Below, piece after piece: positions 1-8,195 of a stretch of DNA of 64,000 nucleotides. This DNA is from Fidelibacterota bacterium UBA7301 (GTDB lineage: Bacteria > Fidelibacterota > Marinisomatia > Marinisomatales > TCS55). Position numbers and translations under genes: made by a program. How positions within the stretch are numbered: position 1 is the first letter of the stretch; every line of letters begins with the position of its first letter. The stretch lies in the NCBI GenBank assembly GCA_002471845.1, contig DKQT01000033.1, positions 8,572-72,571 on the forward strand, given 5' to 3'. Below the pieces are notes generated by a model. It saw only the letters and a program-made list of their open reading frames with translations. It did no database searches and had not been told where the DNA came from.

Positions 1-18
1 TTTTGTTTAGCCACAGAG

Positions 19-981
19 TTACCTCTTTAGATTCACCAACTTGGATTTAAACTCCCGCAGTTCACGCACATTGCCAATTTCGATCTCCCCGGAATCCCAC
101 TTTAACCGGAAATCTGCTTCAGAATCGGAACCGCCCTGTTTTTGATAGAGCGGGTAAAGGTCAGAATCTTCCCGGGGTTTGTTATGATGAAGGGTGGCTG
201 TGATCTGATAAGCAATATCTTCAAGAATATCATCAACGACTCTTGAAGGGAGTTGTTTTTCTAATAAACTTTGTTCGATCCGGGAAAAGCGCATCCCCCG
301 CACAACATAATCCTGGTAGGCCTCCCAAGCAAAGGGAGCTACTGCCTTTACAGATTCAGCCATGGCATCGGAAAAGACACGAATTTCATATTGGGCATGA
401 GGGTCAGATCGCAATCCAATAAAATGAAGCAGATTATGCAAATCGTTTTTCCAGTACCATTCAGTATAAAGATTCACCGGCAAAATTGCGCGGATCAGTT
501 CCCGGGCCAAACCGGCTTCATTCAATTCCTGGTACATTTCAAAACTGCGATCAGAAATTTCCTGGAAATAATTTAAAACTTTATCAGTGAGTTTTTTGGG
601 GACTTTCCCGGCACGACCTTGCTTATTCAAAGCGCTCTGGAACTGGATGTGTTCTGGTTCCGGATAATAAAATTCATCCCGTGCTTCTGAATAACGCAAT
701 GAATATTCATTAATGTTGGCTGTACGATGGCGCACCCATTGACGGGCCACAAAAATAGGCATCTTGCAATGAAACTTGAATTCCACCATTTCGAACGGCG
801 TGGTGTGGCGATGACGCATGAGATAACGAATTAATCCGCGATCTTGAGAGACCTTGCTGGTACCCTTACCATAGCTCACTCGAGCAGCCTGGACAATAGC
901 ATCATCTCCACCCATGGAATCCACAAGCCGGACGAACCCTTTATCCAAACATTTGATGGCATCTTCTGGTATTTGTGTCAT
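19..981 (-). CDS. thyX: Flavin-dependent thymidylate synthase ThyX
   Basis: It should make dTMP from dUMP using FAD, NADPH and methylene-tetrahydrofolate in the cytoplasm. The ThyX signature is visible at residues 84-96 (RHR, then NEYSLR); the usual Ser of RHRxxSxNE is Asn here, a variant I believe occurs in other ThyX proteins. At 320 residues it is longer than many ThyX proteins. The last 90 or so residues, with an acidic stretch near 283-290, extend beyond the catalytic core. It starts 4 bases after the upstream phosphatase, so the two are probably co-transcribed. No thyA-type synthase is visible in the window. The ATG at 979-981 is the only sensible start. Confidence 0.95.
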   Translation of the reverse strand: MTQIPEDAIKCLDKGFVRLVDSMGGDDAIVQAARVSYGKGTSKVSQDRGLIRYLMRHRHTTPFEMVEFKFHCKMPIFVARQWVRHRTANINEYSLRYSEARDEFYYPEPEHIQFQSALNKQGRAGKVPKKLTDKVLNYFQEISDRSFEMYQELNEAGLARELIRAILPVNLYTEWYWKNDLHNLLHFIGLRSDPHAQYEIRVFSDAMAESVKAVAPFAWEAYQDYVVRGMRFSRIEQSLLEKQLPSRVVDDILEDIAYQITATLHHNKPREDSDLYPLYQKQGGSDSEADFRLKWDSGEIEIGNVRELREFKSKLVNLKR

Positions 982-985
982 TTTT

Positions 986-1765
986 CTAATTTGCAGTTAA
1001 AATATTAAACGTTTTATCCACAGCATTAATATCTCCGGCAATTAATCCTGGTTCAATCAACGTCTTTTCCTGATTGAAACTAACATGATTTCCTTTTAGG
1101 TCAATCAGCTTTCCACCGGCTTCGTTGATAATGCAGTTTCCGGCACATATGTCCCACTCATTCTTGGGGCGAAGAGAGGCGAAAATGTCTGCCTTTCCGG
1201 CGGCAGTAAGTCCCAATTTGTATGCCACGGATCCAATGGCTCGAAGTTCACCAAATGTTCCATCGTAAGGCGACCACAACCCACGGCGCGTTTCGGATCG
1301 ACTGTTCAAGATCACCATTTCGCCAACATCATCTTTTGTTGCACAGGTGATCGATTTATCATTCAAATACGCCCCTGTACCCTTTGCCGCCGTGAATGTT
1401 TCTTGCGTAACAGGATTGTATAAAACACCAATAACTGGTATTCCATGTTCAACGAGTGCTATACTGACCACGAAATGGGGAATACCTTCAATGAATTCCT
1501 TGGTACCGTCAAGGGGATCTACCACCCACACCCGTTCTTTCGTTAACCGTTCCTTGGAATCCACCGTTTCTTCCGAAAGCCAACCATAATCGGGGCATGC
1601 TGCCGTCAGGATCTCTTTTAACCGGGAATCAGCGGCGTGATCGGCGGTGGTTACTGGATTATGATACCCTTTGTCACGGATCTCGTAATCAGCTTTGTAA
1701 TAGTTCAATATGATATTGCCCGCTTCCAGGGCAGCTGCTTGAGCTATTGATAGATCTGGATTCAT
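986..1765 (-). CDS. CysQ/inositol monophosphatase-family phosphatase
   Basis: A Mg-dependent, Li-sensitive-type sugar/nucleotide phosphatase of 259 residues. The metal-binding DPLDGT motif is at 83-88, with the upstream acidic EE pair at 65-66 and the C-terminal EWDICAG motif at 203-209. The overall pattern, including VVDPLDGTKEF, resembles CysQ, the 3'(2'),5'-bisphosphate nucleotidase that removes PAP from sulfate assimilation. Inositol-1-phosphatase or another IMPase-like role cannot be excluded from motifs alone. It lies between metH and thyX on the same strand, 4 bases before thyX, so a sulfur/one-carbon context is plausible but only inferred. Confidence 0.85.
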   Translation of the reverse strand: MNPDLSIAQAAALEAGNIILNYYKADYEIRDKGYHNPVTTADHAADSRLKEILTAACPDYGWLSEETVDSKERLTKERVWVVDPLDGTKEFIEGIPHFVVSIALVEHGIPVIGVLYNPVTQETFTAAKGTGAYLNDKSITCATKDDVGEMVILNSRSETRRGLWSPYDGTFGELRAIGSVAYKLGLTAAGKADIFASLRPKNEWDICAGNCIINEAGGKLIDLKGNHVSFNQEKTLIEPGLIAGDINAVDKTFNILTAN

Positions 1766-1828
1766 TGGTTCACACGTTTATTTTAACAAAATAAATTAAA
1801 TTATAGACGGGTAAATTAGGGTGTTCAG

Positions 1829-1852
1829 AATAATTCAGATAGAAGAATTATT
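1829..1852 (-). other. AT-rich inverted repeat downstream of metH
   Basis: Eight-base arms (AATAATTC and GAATTATT) separated by 8 bases lie about 50 bases past the metH stop. On the metH-sense RNA no U-run follows, so it is at best a weak terminator or an mRNA 3' end stabiliser. Nothing else is evident in the 136-base gap. Confidence 0.35.
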
Positions 1853-1901
1853 TTATTAGATTCGCAATGAAGTAGCCAATAATTCATTTCCTGATCAATA
1901 A

Positions 1902-4900
1902 TTAAAATTTACTGTCACGTACACTGAAATAACGTGATTTTGGATGTGAAAAATACCACCCGCAAACGGAAGCGGCCGGGAACATGGCCCGGGTTTCGGT
2001 GAGGGTAATTCCTGTATTCTTTTCCACCTCCAGCAATGACCAAATCTTGTCTTTTTCATCATGATTGGGGCAGGCCGGGTAACCGGGTGCTGGGCGAATA
2101 CCCTGGTATTTTCCCTTGATAAGTCCTGCATTGTCCAAATCTTCATCCGCCCCGTAGCCCCAAAATTCCTTCCGGACTCTTTCATGCATTCTTTCGGCCA
2201 AGGCCTCCGCTAGGCGGTCCGCCAGTACCTTGGCCATGATAGCGTTATAATCATCATTTTGATCCTCAAATTCTTTAACGATTGATTCCAGTCCGTGTCC
2301 CGCTGTCACTGCAAAGGTGCCTATGAAATCATCTTTTGGTCCAATAAAGTCCGCTAAGCTGTAATTGAGCTGATCGGCGCCTTTATCCACTAATTGCCGT
2401 GGAAAGTGAAATTCAGTACCTGCTGAAAAAATGGTTTCTTTTTCTACATGGGCGGAATGAATACCAATGACTGCTTTGGCGGTCAACCATTTTTCCGCCA
2501 CGATTTGCGCCAACAAACTCTGACCATCATCAAACAGTTGCTGGGCTTCCTGCCCATATTTTTCATCAGAAAGTACCTTCGGATAGACACCCTTTAACTC
2601 CCAGGCATGAAATAATGGCGACCAGTCAATATAATCCACCAGCTCATCCAAGGGATAATCCTTAAATACTTTTACACCCTGAAATTTGGGTTTTATAACC
2701 GAGTAACTACCCCAATCCACTGCAAACTTCCGTTTCCGCGCTGCTTCCAGGGATAAGATTTTAGTTGCAGACTTTTGGGCTCTGGTATCACGTATCTGTT
2801 CGAAATCTGCCCGAATTCCATCCACAAAATCCGCTTTTTCATTTTCATTCAGCAGCTTGCTCACCACACCCACCGCTCGGGATGCATCGATCACATGCAC
2901 CGTGGGACCGGAATAATGTTCCTCGATCTTGACGGCAGTATGCGTCCGGCTGGTGGTGGCTCCGCCGATCAGAAGGGGCACATCAAACTCCAGGCGCTCC
3001 ATCTCTGCAGCTACATGGACCATTTCATCCAGGCTGGGGGTGATCAATCCGGATAGGCCAATAATATCCGCGCCTTCCTCTCTGGCTGTGGATAATATTT
3101 TATCTGGCGGCACCATCACACCCAAGTCAATCACATCATAACCATTGCATCCCAGGACCACGCCTACAATATTTTTACCGATATCATGAACATCCCCCTT
3201 CACTGTGGCCATGACAATCTTGCCGTTTGATTTCCCTGTGAGACCTAATTCATCTTTTTCTTTATCGATGAAGGGAACCAAATGAGCAACGGCTTTTTTC
3301 ATCACACGAGCAGATTTCACCACTTGTGGTAAAAACATTTTTCCAGCACCAAATAAATCACCTACTACGTTCAAACCATCCATGAGTGGTCCCTCGATCA
3401 CATGGATAGGACGGTCATATTTTTGTCGCGCTTCTTCCGTATCCTCATCAATATAATCAATGATTCCCTTAACCAACGCATGGCTCAACCGTTCTTCCAC
3501 TGAATTTTCTCTCCAAGAAAGATCTTTCTCCTGGGTTTGCTTTACACCACGGTATTCCTCGGCGATTTCTACCAAGCGTTCTGTGGCGTCATCCCGGCGG
3601 TTGAAGAGAACGTCCTCGACACGTTCTTTTAGATCCGGAGCAATGTCATCATAAACGGCCAATTGACCGGCGTTAACAATGCCCATATCCATCCCTACCT
3701 GGATAGCGTGGTACAGAAAAGTAGAATGCATGGCCTCCCGCACACCGTCATTGCCCCGGAATGAGAAAGAAAGATTGGACACACCCCCGCTGATGTGGAC
3801 GCCTGGCAACGATTCCTTGATGGTTTTGGCCGCTTCGATGAACACTTTGGCGTATTCGTTATGTTCTGCAATACCAGTAGCCACCGCAAAAATATTCGGA
3901 TCAAATATGATATCTTCCGGGGGAAAACAAACTTCTTCTGTCAATAGATTATATGCTTTAGTACAAATTTCCACTTTTCGGTCGTACGAATCAGCCTGCC
4001 CTTTTTCATCGAATGCCATCACAATCACTGCCGCACCATATTTTCGAATGATTCTGGCCTGATGGATGAAAACTTCTTCTCCTTCTTTCATGGAAATGGA
4101 ATTAACGATGCCCTTGCCCTGCAGATTCTTCAACCCCGTCTCTAGTACCGACCATTTAGATGAATCAACCATCACCGGAACTTTCGCAATATCAGGCTCG
4201 GAAGCGATCAAGCGCAGAAAGGTTTCCATGGCCTGTTCGGAATCCAGGAGACCCTCATCCATATTTACATCAATGACCTGGGCTCCGTTTTCGATCTGCT
4301 GCCTGGCCACTGACAATGCTTCTTCGTAATTATTTTCGGAAATCAGGCGGCGAAAGCGGGCTGAACCAGTCACATTGGTACGTTCACCCACGTTCACAAA
4401 ATTGCTTTCGGGACGAATGGTGACCGGCTCCAGTCCACTCAATTTGGTCAGCGATTCTATTTCAGGTACTGTGCGTGGTGCTACGCCACGCACAGCTTCA
4501 GCAATGACTTTGATGTGTTCCGGCGTTGTACCGCAACAGCCACCCACCAAGTTTACTAAACCGTTCTCGGCAAATTCCTTTAAAACAGCTACCATGGACT
4601 CCGGCGATTCATCATATTCACCGAACTCATTTGGTAGCCCTGCATTGGGATAGACAAAGGCGTAGGTGTCTGCTACTGCAGATAATTCATCCAACCAAGG
4701 CCGGATCTGTTCCGCGCCCAACGCGCAGTTAAGGCCCACCGCTGTTAAATCTGCATGACGAATAGAATGCCAGAAGGCTTCCACCGTTTGTCCAGAAAGT
4801 GTGCGTCCACTGGCATCAGTGATTGTGCCCGAAACAAAGACAGGAATATCTTCAGTTTTTTCTTCCAGTAATTCTTGAACAGCAAAAAGGGCTGCTTTAC

Positions 4901-5441
4901 AATTAAGTGTATCAAATACTGTTTCGATAAGAAATATATCAACACCACCATCCACTAGACCCTGCGCCTGGTCTTTATAGGCTTGTTTGAGTTCATCAAA
5001 AGTAATATTCCGAAACCCGGGATCGTTCACATCAGGGCTCAATGAAGCGGTACGGTTAGTTGGCCCCAAAGCACCGGCTACAAAGCGCGGTTTATCATTA
5101 TAGGTTTTGGCAATAGACTTTGCAATCTTTGCCGCTTCGAGGTTGATCTCGTATGCCAAACCTTCTGTACCATAATCTAATTGGGAGATCACATTGGCGT
5201 TAAACGTATTTGTTTCAACAATATCGGCACCGGCATCAAAATAAGCTTTATGGATCTCACCAACTATGTCGGGTCGAGTCAGGCATAGCAGGTCGTTATT
5301 GCCCTGTAGGTCATGATCATGATCCTTAAAACGATCACCTCTAAAATCATCTTCAGTAAGGCTGTATGACTGGACCATTGTTCCCATGGCGCCGTCAAGA
5401 ACAAGTATTCTATCTTGTAATATGTCTTTAATCTTATGCAT
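1902..5441 (-). CDS. metH: Cobalamin-dependent methionine synthase MetH
   Basis: It transfers a methyl group from methyl-tetrahydrofolate via cobalamin to homocysteine, making methionine. At 1179 residues it has the full four-module layout. The homocysteine-binding barrel opens with LDGAMGTM and carries the zinc-ligand GGCCGTTPEH near residue 300. It is followed by a pterin-binding barrel (NVGERTNVTGSARFR near 350), then the cap and B12 Rossmann domain with the lower-ligand motif DVHDIGKNIVG near 755. The C-terminal activation domain binds SAM (RPAPGYPACPNHDEK) and supports reductive reactivation. Start: ATG at 5439-5441, immediately preceded by a terminator U-run and a SAM-II-like aptamer, implying repression by SAM. 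Confidence 0.98.
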   Translation of the reverse strand: MHKIKDILQDRILVLDGAMGTMVQSYSLTEDDFRGDRFKDHDHDLQGNNDLLCLTRPDIVGEIHKAYFDAGADIVETNTFNANVISQLDYGTEGLAYEINLEAAKIAKSIAKTYNDKPRFVAGALGPTNRTASLSPDVNDPGFRNITFDELKQAYKDQAQGLVDGGVDIFLIETVFDTLNCKAALFAVQELLEEKTEDIPVFVSGTITDASGRTLSGQTVEAFWHSIRHADLTAVGLNCALGAEQIRPWLDELSAVADTYAFVYPNAGLPNEFGEYDESPESMVAVLKEFAENGLVNLVGGCCGTTPEHIKVIAEAVRGVAPRTVPEIESLTKLSGLEPVTIRPESNFVNVGERTNVTGSARFRRLISENNYEEALSVARQQIENGAQVIDVNMDEGLLDSEQAMETFLRLIASEPDIAKVPVMVDSSKWSVLETGLKNLQGKGIVNSISMKEGEEVFIHQARIIRKYGAAVIVMAFDEKGQADSYDRKVEICTKAYNLLTEEVCFPPEDIIFDPNIFAVATGIAEHNEYAKVFIEAAKTIKESLPGVHISGGVSNLSFSFRGNDGVREAMHSTFLYHAIQVGMDMGIVNAGQLAVYDDIAPDLKERVEDVLFNRRDDATERLVEIAEEYRGVKQTQEKDLSWRENSVEERLSHALVKGIIDYIDEDTEEARQKYDRPIHVIEGPLMDGLNVVGDLFGAGKMFLPQVVKSARVMKKAVAHLVPFIDKEKDELGLTGKSNGKIVMATVKGDVHDIGKNIVGVVLGCNGYDVIDLGVMVPPDKILSTAREEGADIIGLSGLITPSLDEMVHVAAEMERLEFDVPLLIGGATTSRTHTAVKIEEHYSGPTVHVIDASRAVGVVSKLLNENEKADFVDGIRADFEQIRDTRAQKSATKILSLEAARKRKFAVDWGSYSVIKPKFQGVKVFKDYPLDELVDYIDWSPLFHAWELKGVYPKVLSDEKYGQEAQQLFDDGQSLLAQIVAEKWLTAKAVIGIHSAHVEKETIFSAGTEFHFPRQLVDKGADQLNYSLADFIGPKDDFIGTFAVTAGHGLESIVKEFEDQNDDYNAIMAKVLADRLAEALAERMHERVRKEFWGYGADEDLDNAGLIKGKYQGIRPAPGYPACPNHDEKDKIWSLLEVEKNTGITLTETRAMFPAASVCGWYFSHPKSRYFSVRDSKF

Positions 5442-5444
5442 AAT

Positions 5445-5468
5445 AAAAAACCCCGGTGCTATACGGGG
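5445..5468 (-). terminator. Conditional terminator just upstream of the metH start
   Basis: On the metH-sense strand CCCCG and CGGGG form a 5-bp stem (plus-strand 5464-5468 and 5451-5455) followed at once by six U residues. It ends 3 bases before the metH ATG, so it cannot end another gene and must act as an attenuator. The loop and 3' side contain AGCACC (5455-5460). This is exactly complementary to GGUGCU in the aptamer core (5483-5488), giving a competing anti-terminator. Confidence 0.75.
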
Positions 5469-5475
5469 CTATCCG

Positions 5476-5528
5476 CCTTTTTAGCACCATTTCTACATGT
5501 CGCGGCAATAGGGCACAAATCACGACGC
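5476..5528 (-). ncRNA. SAM-II riboswitch aptamer (metH leader)
   Basis: Read as RNA from 5528 down to 5476, the segment matches the SAM-II core in order. It has a 6-bp P1 (GUCGUG at 5526-5521 with CGCGAC at 5504-5499) and a loop with UGAUUU and CCUAUUGC, the conserved pseudoknot-forming segment. After P1 comes the linker AUGUAGAAAUGGU, then the 3' conserved GCUAAAAAGG at 5485-5476. I matched this by eye to the Sargasso Sea metX SAM-II sequence. It lies directly upstream of metH, a gene whose product leads to SAM, which fits. SAM-II is best known from alphaproteobacteria and marine metagenomes. Covariation analysis was not possible here. Confidence 0.82.
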
Positions 5529-5837
5529 CTGAAAATTAACTGTAAAACTGAATCGAAGCCAAACTTAAAGTCATTTCTTATATTTCTTGGTCAGTTTGAC
5601 AGTCATACGTAGTTTCCTCATTGGATGTAGGTGAATTGAAGGTACGAATCCAAAAAGTTTTTTCGGTCTGATTTTAGACCACAAAGAAATAGTTATAAAA
5701 AATTTTCAACCTTCAGAAGAATCAATTCATTCTTTCTGTGGAATTCTACCTCGGCTGAAGAGCCGACAGCTTCCTTCCCTTCGTCTTCAATCCAAAATAA
5801 CAGTAACCCTAAGTTGATAAATTTTTGGAGTTAGAAA
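5529..5837. promoter_or_regulatory. Divergent metH / rng upstream region
   Basis: This gap holds no ORF I can support. It must contain the metH promoter (minus) and the rng promoter and leader (plus), but I see no convincing -35/-10 pair. Two compact hairpins are present: GGTCT/AGACC at 5665-5680 and TCGGCT-gaag-AGCCGA at 5751-5766. The second lies about 70 bases before the rng start and would be in its leader. Neither is followed by a U-run. The rng ribosome site is TTGGAG at 5826-5831. Confidence 0.5.
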
Positions 5838-7412
5838 ATGAAAAAAGAAATTTTTATCAGCGAAAGCATGGGGGAATCTCGTATTGCTATCGTCGAAGAA
5901 GGATCGCTCGTTGAAGTTTATGTCGAGAAGCAGGACCGTCATCGCATGGTGGGAAATATTTATAAAGGACAAGTTGAAAATGTCCTCCCCGGTATGCAAG
6001 CTGCCTTTATTGATATCGGTTATGATATCAATGCATTCCTCCCTTTCTCTGAAATAGAAAATTCTGCCTATCTGGCGGATGTGGATGAAGAAGACCGACG
6101 TCCATCCAATAGTCGTAATAAGAAAAACGGCCAGCAAAAAAATCGTAAGAAATTTCAGGATAATATTGATGTTGAGTTGAAATCCGGACAGGATATTTTT
6201 GTCCAGGTGATCAAAGAAGCATTCGCCGGAAAAGGTCCTCGTGTTACCACTGAAATCGCTCTTCCGGGACGACTCCTTGTTTTGGTCCCCAATGCCAATT
6301 ATATTGGTATTTCTAAAAAAATATGGGATAAATACGAACGCCGGCGGTTAAAAAAGATTGTTTCCTCATTGAAAGAAAAAGGTGTGGGGGTAATTGTACG
6401 TACCGTTGCTGAGGGGAAAAGTGAAGAACTGATCAAAAATGATTTTTCCATACTGGTTGAAAACTGGAAAAAATTGCAAAATAAAAGCGATCGATCCAAA
6501 GGGCCTACTTTAGTTTATGAGGATTTAGAAACCGCATCCAGTGTTATCCGGGATCTCTTTACCCCGGATATCAATAAAATAGCAATTGATTCTAAAAAAC
6601 TATACCGCAAACTCCAGGGATACCTGGAAGATGTATCGCCCAATATGGCCAATCGATTGGAGCATTATAAACTTAAAAAACCCCTGTTTGAAAGTATGGG
6701 AATCGAGACAGAATTAGATAAACTGCTGAGACCAAAAGTTTGGCTCAAAAGCGGTGCCTATCTCATTATTGAAAAAACAGAAGCTATGGTTGTAGTTGAT
6801 GTCAACAGCGGCCGGTTCGTGGGCAAAAAGAATCATGAGGAAAATTCACTTAAAATAAACCTTGATGCCTGCAAAGAAGTGGCCCGGCAGCTTCGCCTGA
6901 GAGACTTATCCGGGTTGGTTGTGATCGATTTCATTGATATGAGGGAAGAAGCAAACCGACGAAAAATATATTATGAATTACGTAAGGAATTAAAGAAAGA
7001 CCGGGCCAAGGTAGCAGTGTCCCCCATTTCAGATTTTGGCCTTTTGGAGATGACACGCCAACGGATTCGTTTGAGTTTATTGGATTCTATGAGTGAAGAA
7101 TGCCCAACCTGTCATGGTGCCGGACGTATTATGTCCCGGGAAACACTGGTAACGCGGATTGACTATTGGCTACGGCGGTATAAATCCAAACACCGGAGTC
7201 TGAAACTGAAATTGGAACTTCATCCAGAGATCGCCCATTTCATGAAAGATAATAAAAAAGCACTCCGGGGATTAATGTGGCAAAACTTTACCTATATAAC
7301 TATTGAAGGAAATCCGGAAATAGCACGTGATGAATTTCGATTCTTAAGCACCAAAAATGGTTATAAAGAAATTGAGCACGTAGGTGTTGAACACAAAAAC
7401 GAATTAGCTTAA
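5838..7412 (+). CDS. rng: Ribonuclease G / RNase E family endoribonuclease
   Basis: Single-strand-specific, 5'-end-sensing endoribonuclease for rRNA maturation and mRNA turnover. An S1 RNA-binding domain spans roughly residues 30-125 and holds a basic, Asn/Lys-rich insertion (about 85-110). The catalytic core has the two Mg-binding aspartates in VVDVNSG (D321) and VVIDFIDM (D364). The zinc-link CPTCHGAG is at 422-429. At 524 residues without a long C-terminal degradosome scaffold it fits RNase G rather than RNase E. Start ATG at 5838 has TTGGAG upstream. rplU follows after 25 bases, an arrangement common in bacteria. Confidence 0.96.
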   Translation: MKKEIFISESMGESRIAIVEEGSLVEVYVEKQDRHRMVGNIYKGQVENVLPGMQAAFIDIGYDINAFLPFSEIENSAYLADVDEEDRRPSNSRNKKNGQQKNRKKFQDNIDVELKSGQDIFVQVIKEAFAGKGPRVTTEIALPGRLLVLVPNANYIGISKKIWDKYERRRLKKIVSSLKEKGVGVIVRTVAEGKSEELIKNDFSILVENWKKLQNKSDRSKGPTLVYEDLETASSVIRDLFTPDINKIAIDSKKLYRKLQGYLEDVSPNMANRLEHYKLKKPLFESMGIETELDKLLRPKVWLKSGAYLIIEKTEAMVVVDVNSGRFVGKKNHEENSLKINLDACKEVARQLRLRDLSGLVVIDFIDMREEANRRKIYYELRKELKKDRAKVAVSPISDFGLLEMTRQRIRLSLLDSMSEECPTCHGAGRIMSRETLVTRIDYWLRRYKSKHRSLKLKLELHPEIAHFMKDNKKALRGLMWQNFTYITIEGNPEIARDEFRFLSTKNGYKEIEHVGVEHKNELA

Positions 7413-7437
7413 ATTCCGCGGCTTTTTTGGAGAAAAA

Positions 7438-7812
7438 ATGTTTGCAATCGTCAATATAGCAGGAAAACAATATCGTGTCGCAAAGGGTGACCAAATCAAA
7501 GTAGCCAGATTGGATACTGAATCCGGGGAAAATGTGAAATTTGACCAAGTCCTTTTGACTGATGACGGTAAAAATGTTCAGGTTGGAGCGCCAACAGTTA
7601 AAGGTGCATCTGTATCTGGAACAGTGCTGGACAATGGGCGTAATCCTAAAGTTATTGTTTTTAAGAAAAAACGCCGAAAAGGATACCGCAGGAAAAATGG
7701 CCATCGCCAAGATTATTCATTAATACAAATTGATGAAATTTTCGCTTCCGCGCCTAAGAAAAAGTCAGCACCTAAGAAAGCAGCTGCGAAAGCTGAAAAG
7801 AAAGAAGATTAA
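7438..7812 (+). CDS. rplU: 50S ribosomal protein L21
   Basis: Large-subunit protein binding 23S rRNA. It begins with MFAIVNIAGKQYRVAKGD and carries the basic KVIVFKKKRRKGYRRKNGHRQ segment near 77-97, both typical of L21. It has 124 residues rather than about 103; the excess is a C-terminal Lys/Ala-rich tail (from about residue 106) that is probably disordered and rRNA-binding. GGAG precedes the ATG. It is followed by rpmA after 2 bases, the standard L21-L27 pair. Confidence 0.98.
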   Translation: MFAIVNIAGKQYRVAKGDQIKVARLDTESGENVKFDQVLLTDDGKNVQVGAPTVKGASVSGTVLDNGRNPKVIVFKKKRRKGYRRKNGHRQDYSLIQIDEIFASAPKKKSAPKKAAAKAEKKED

Positions 7813-7814
7813 TT

Positions 7815-8063
7815 ATGGCACATAAAAAAGGTGTAGGCAGTTCCAAAAACGGTCGGGATTCCAATGCTAAACGGCTTGGGGTTAAAGTGACCGACGGACA
7901 AAATATCCTCGCTGGGGGAATTATTCTCAAACAGCGCGGTACAAAATTTCACCCCGGTGTTAATGTTCGCCGCGGCGGTGATGACACTTTATTCGCAACT
8001 GCTGACGGCATGGTAAAATTCAACCGCAAAGGCCGTGACCGTAAGGTTGTCAACGTTTTATAA
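7815..8063 (+). CDS. rpmA: 50S ribosomal protein L27
   Basis: Large-subunit protein whose N-terminus reaches the peptidyl-transferase centre. It starts directly with MAHKKGVGSSKNGRDS, so it lacks the cleavable N-terminal extension found in many Firmicutes. The family core GGxILKQRGTKFHPGxNV follows at about 35-51. Its 82 residues are normal. It is co-transcribed with rplU and ended by the strong hairpin at 8096. Confidence 0.98.
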   Translation: MAHKKGVGSSKNGRDSNAKRLGVKVTDGQNILAGGIILKQRGTKFHPGVNVRRGGDDTLFATADGMVKFNRKGRDRKVVNVL

Positions 8064-8095
8064 ACGGATAATACAAACTTCATCTCATTCTCGTT

Positions 8096-8129
8096 AAAAC
8101 CCCGTTCTGCATTGAGGAGCGGGGTTTTT
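8096..8129 (+). terminator. Rho-independent terminator after rpmA
   Basis: CCCCGTTCT pairs with GGAGCGGGG (9 bp including G-U wobbles) and is followed by TTTTT; the 5' side is preceded by AAAA. It lies 33 bases past the L27 stop. Confidence 0.88.
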
Positions 8130-8195
8130 CCAGTTATAGACCAATGAACGGACTTAATTTCATAATGAATTATCAATTAATAAAAGGATTAAAAC

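Noticed and set aside
3679..4062. Plus-strand ORF opposite metH (and several others up to 5 kb)
   Set aside because: All lie opposite conserved MetH domains, with Ser/Thr/Pro-rich translations typical of complementary-strand frames.
5665..5680. Terminator for metH or rng made by GGTCT/AGACC
   Set aside because: A stable small hairpin, but no U-run follows on either strand, and both neighbouring genes point away from it.
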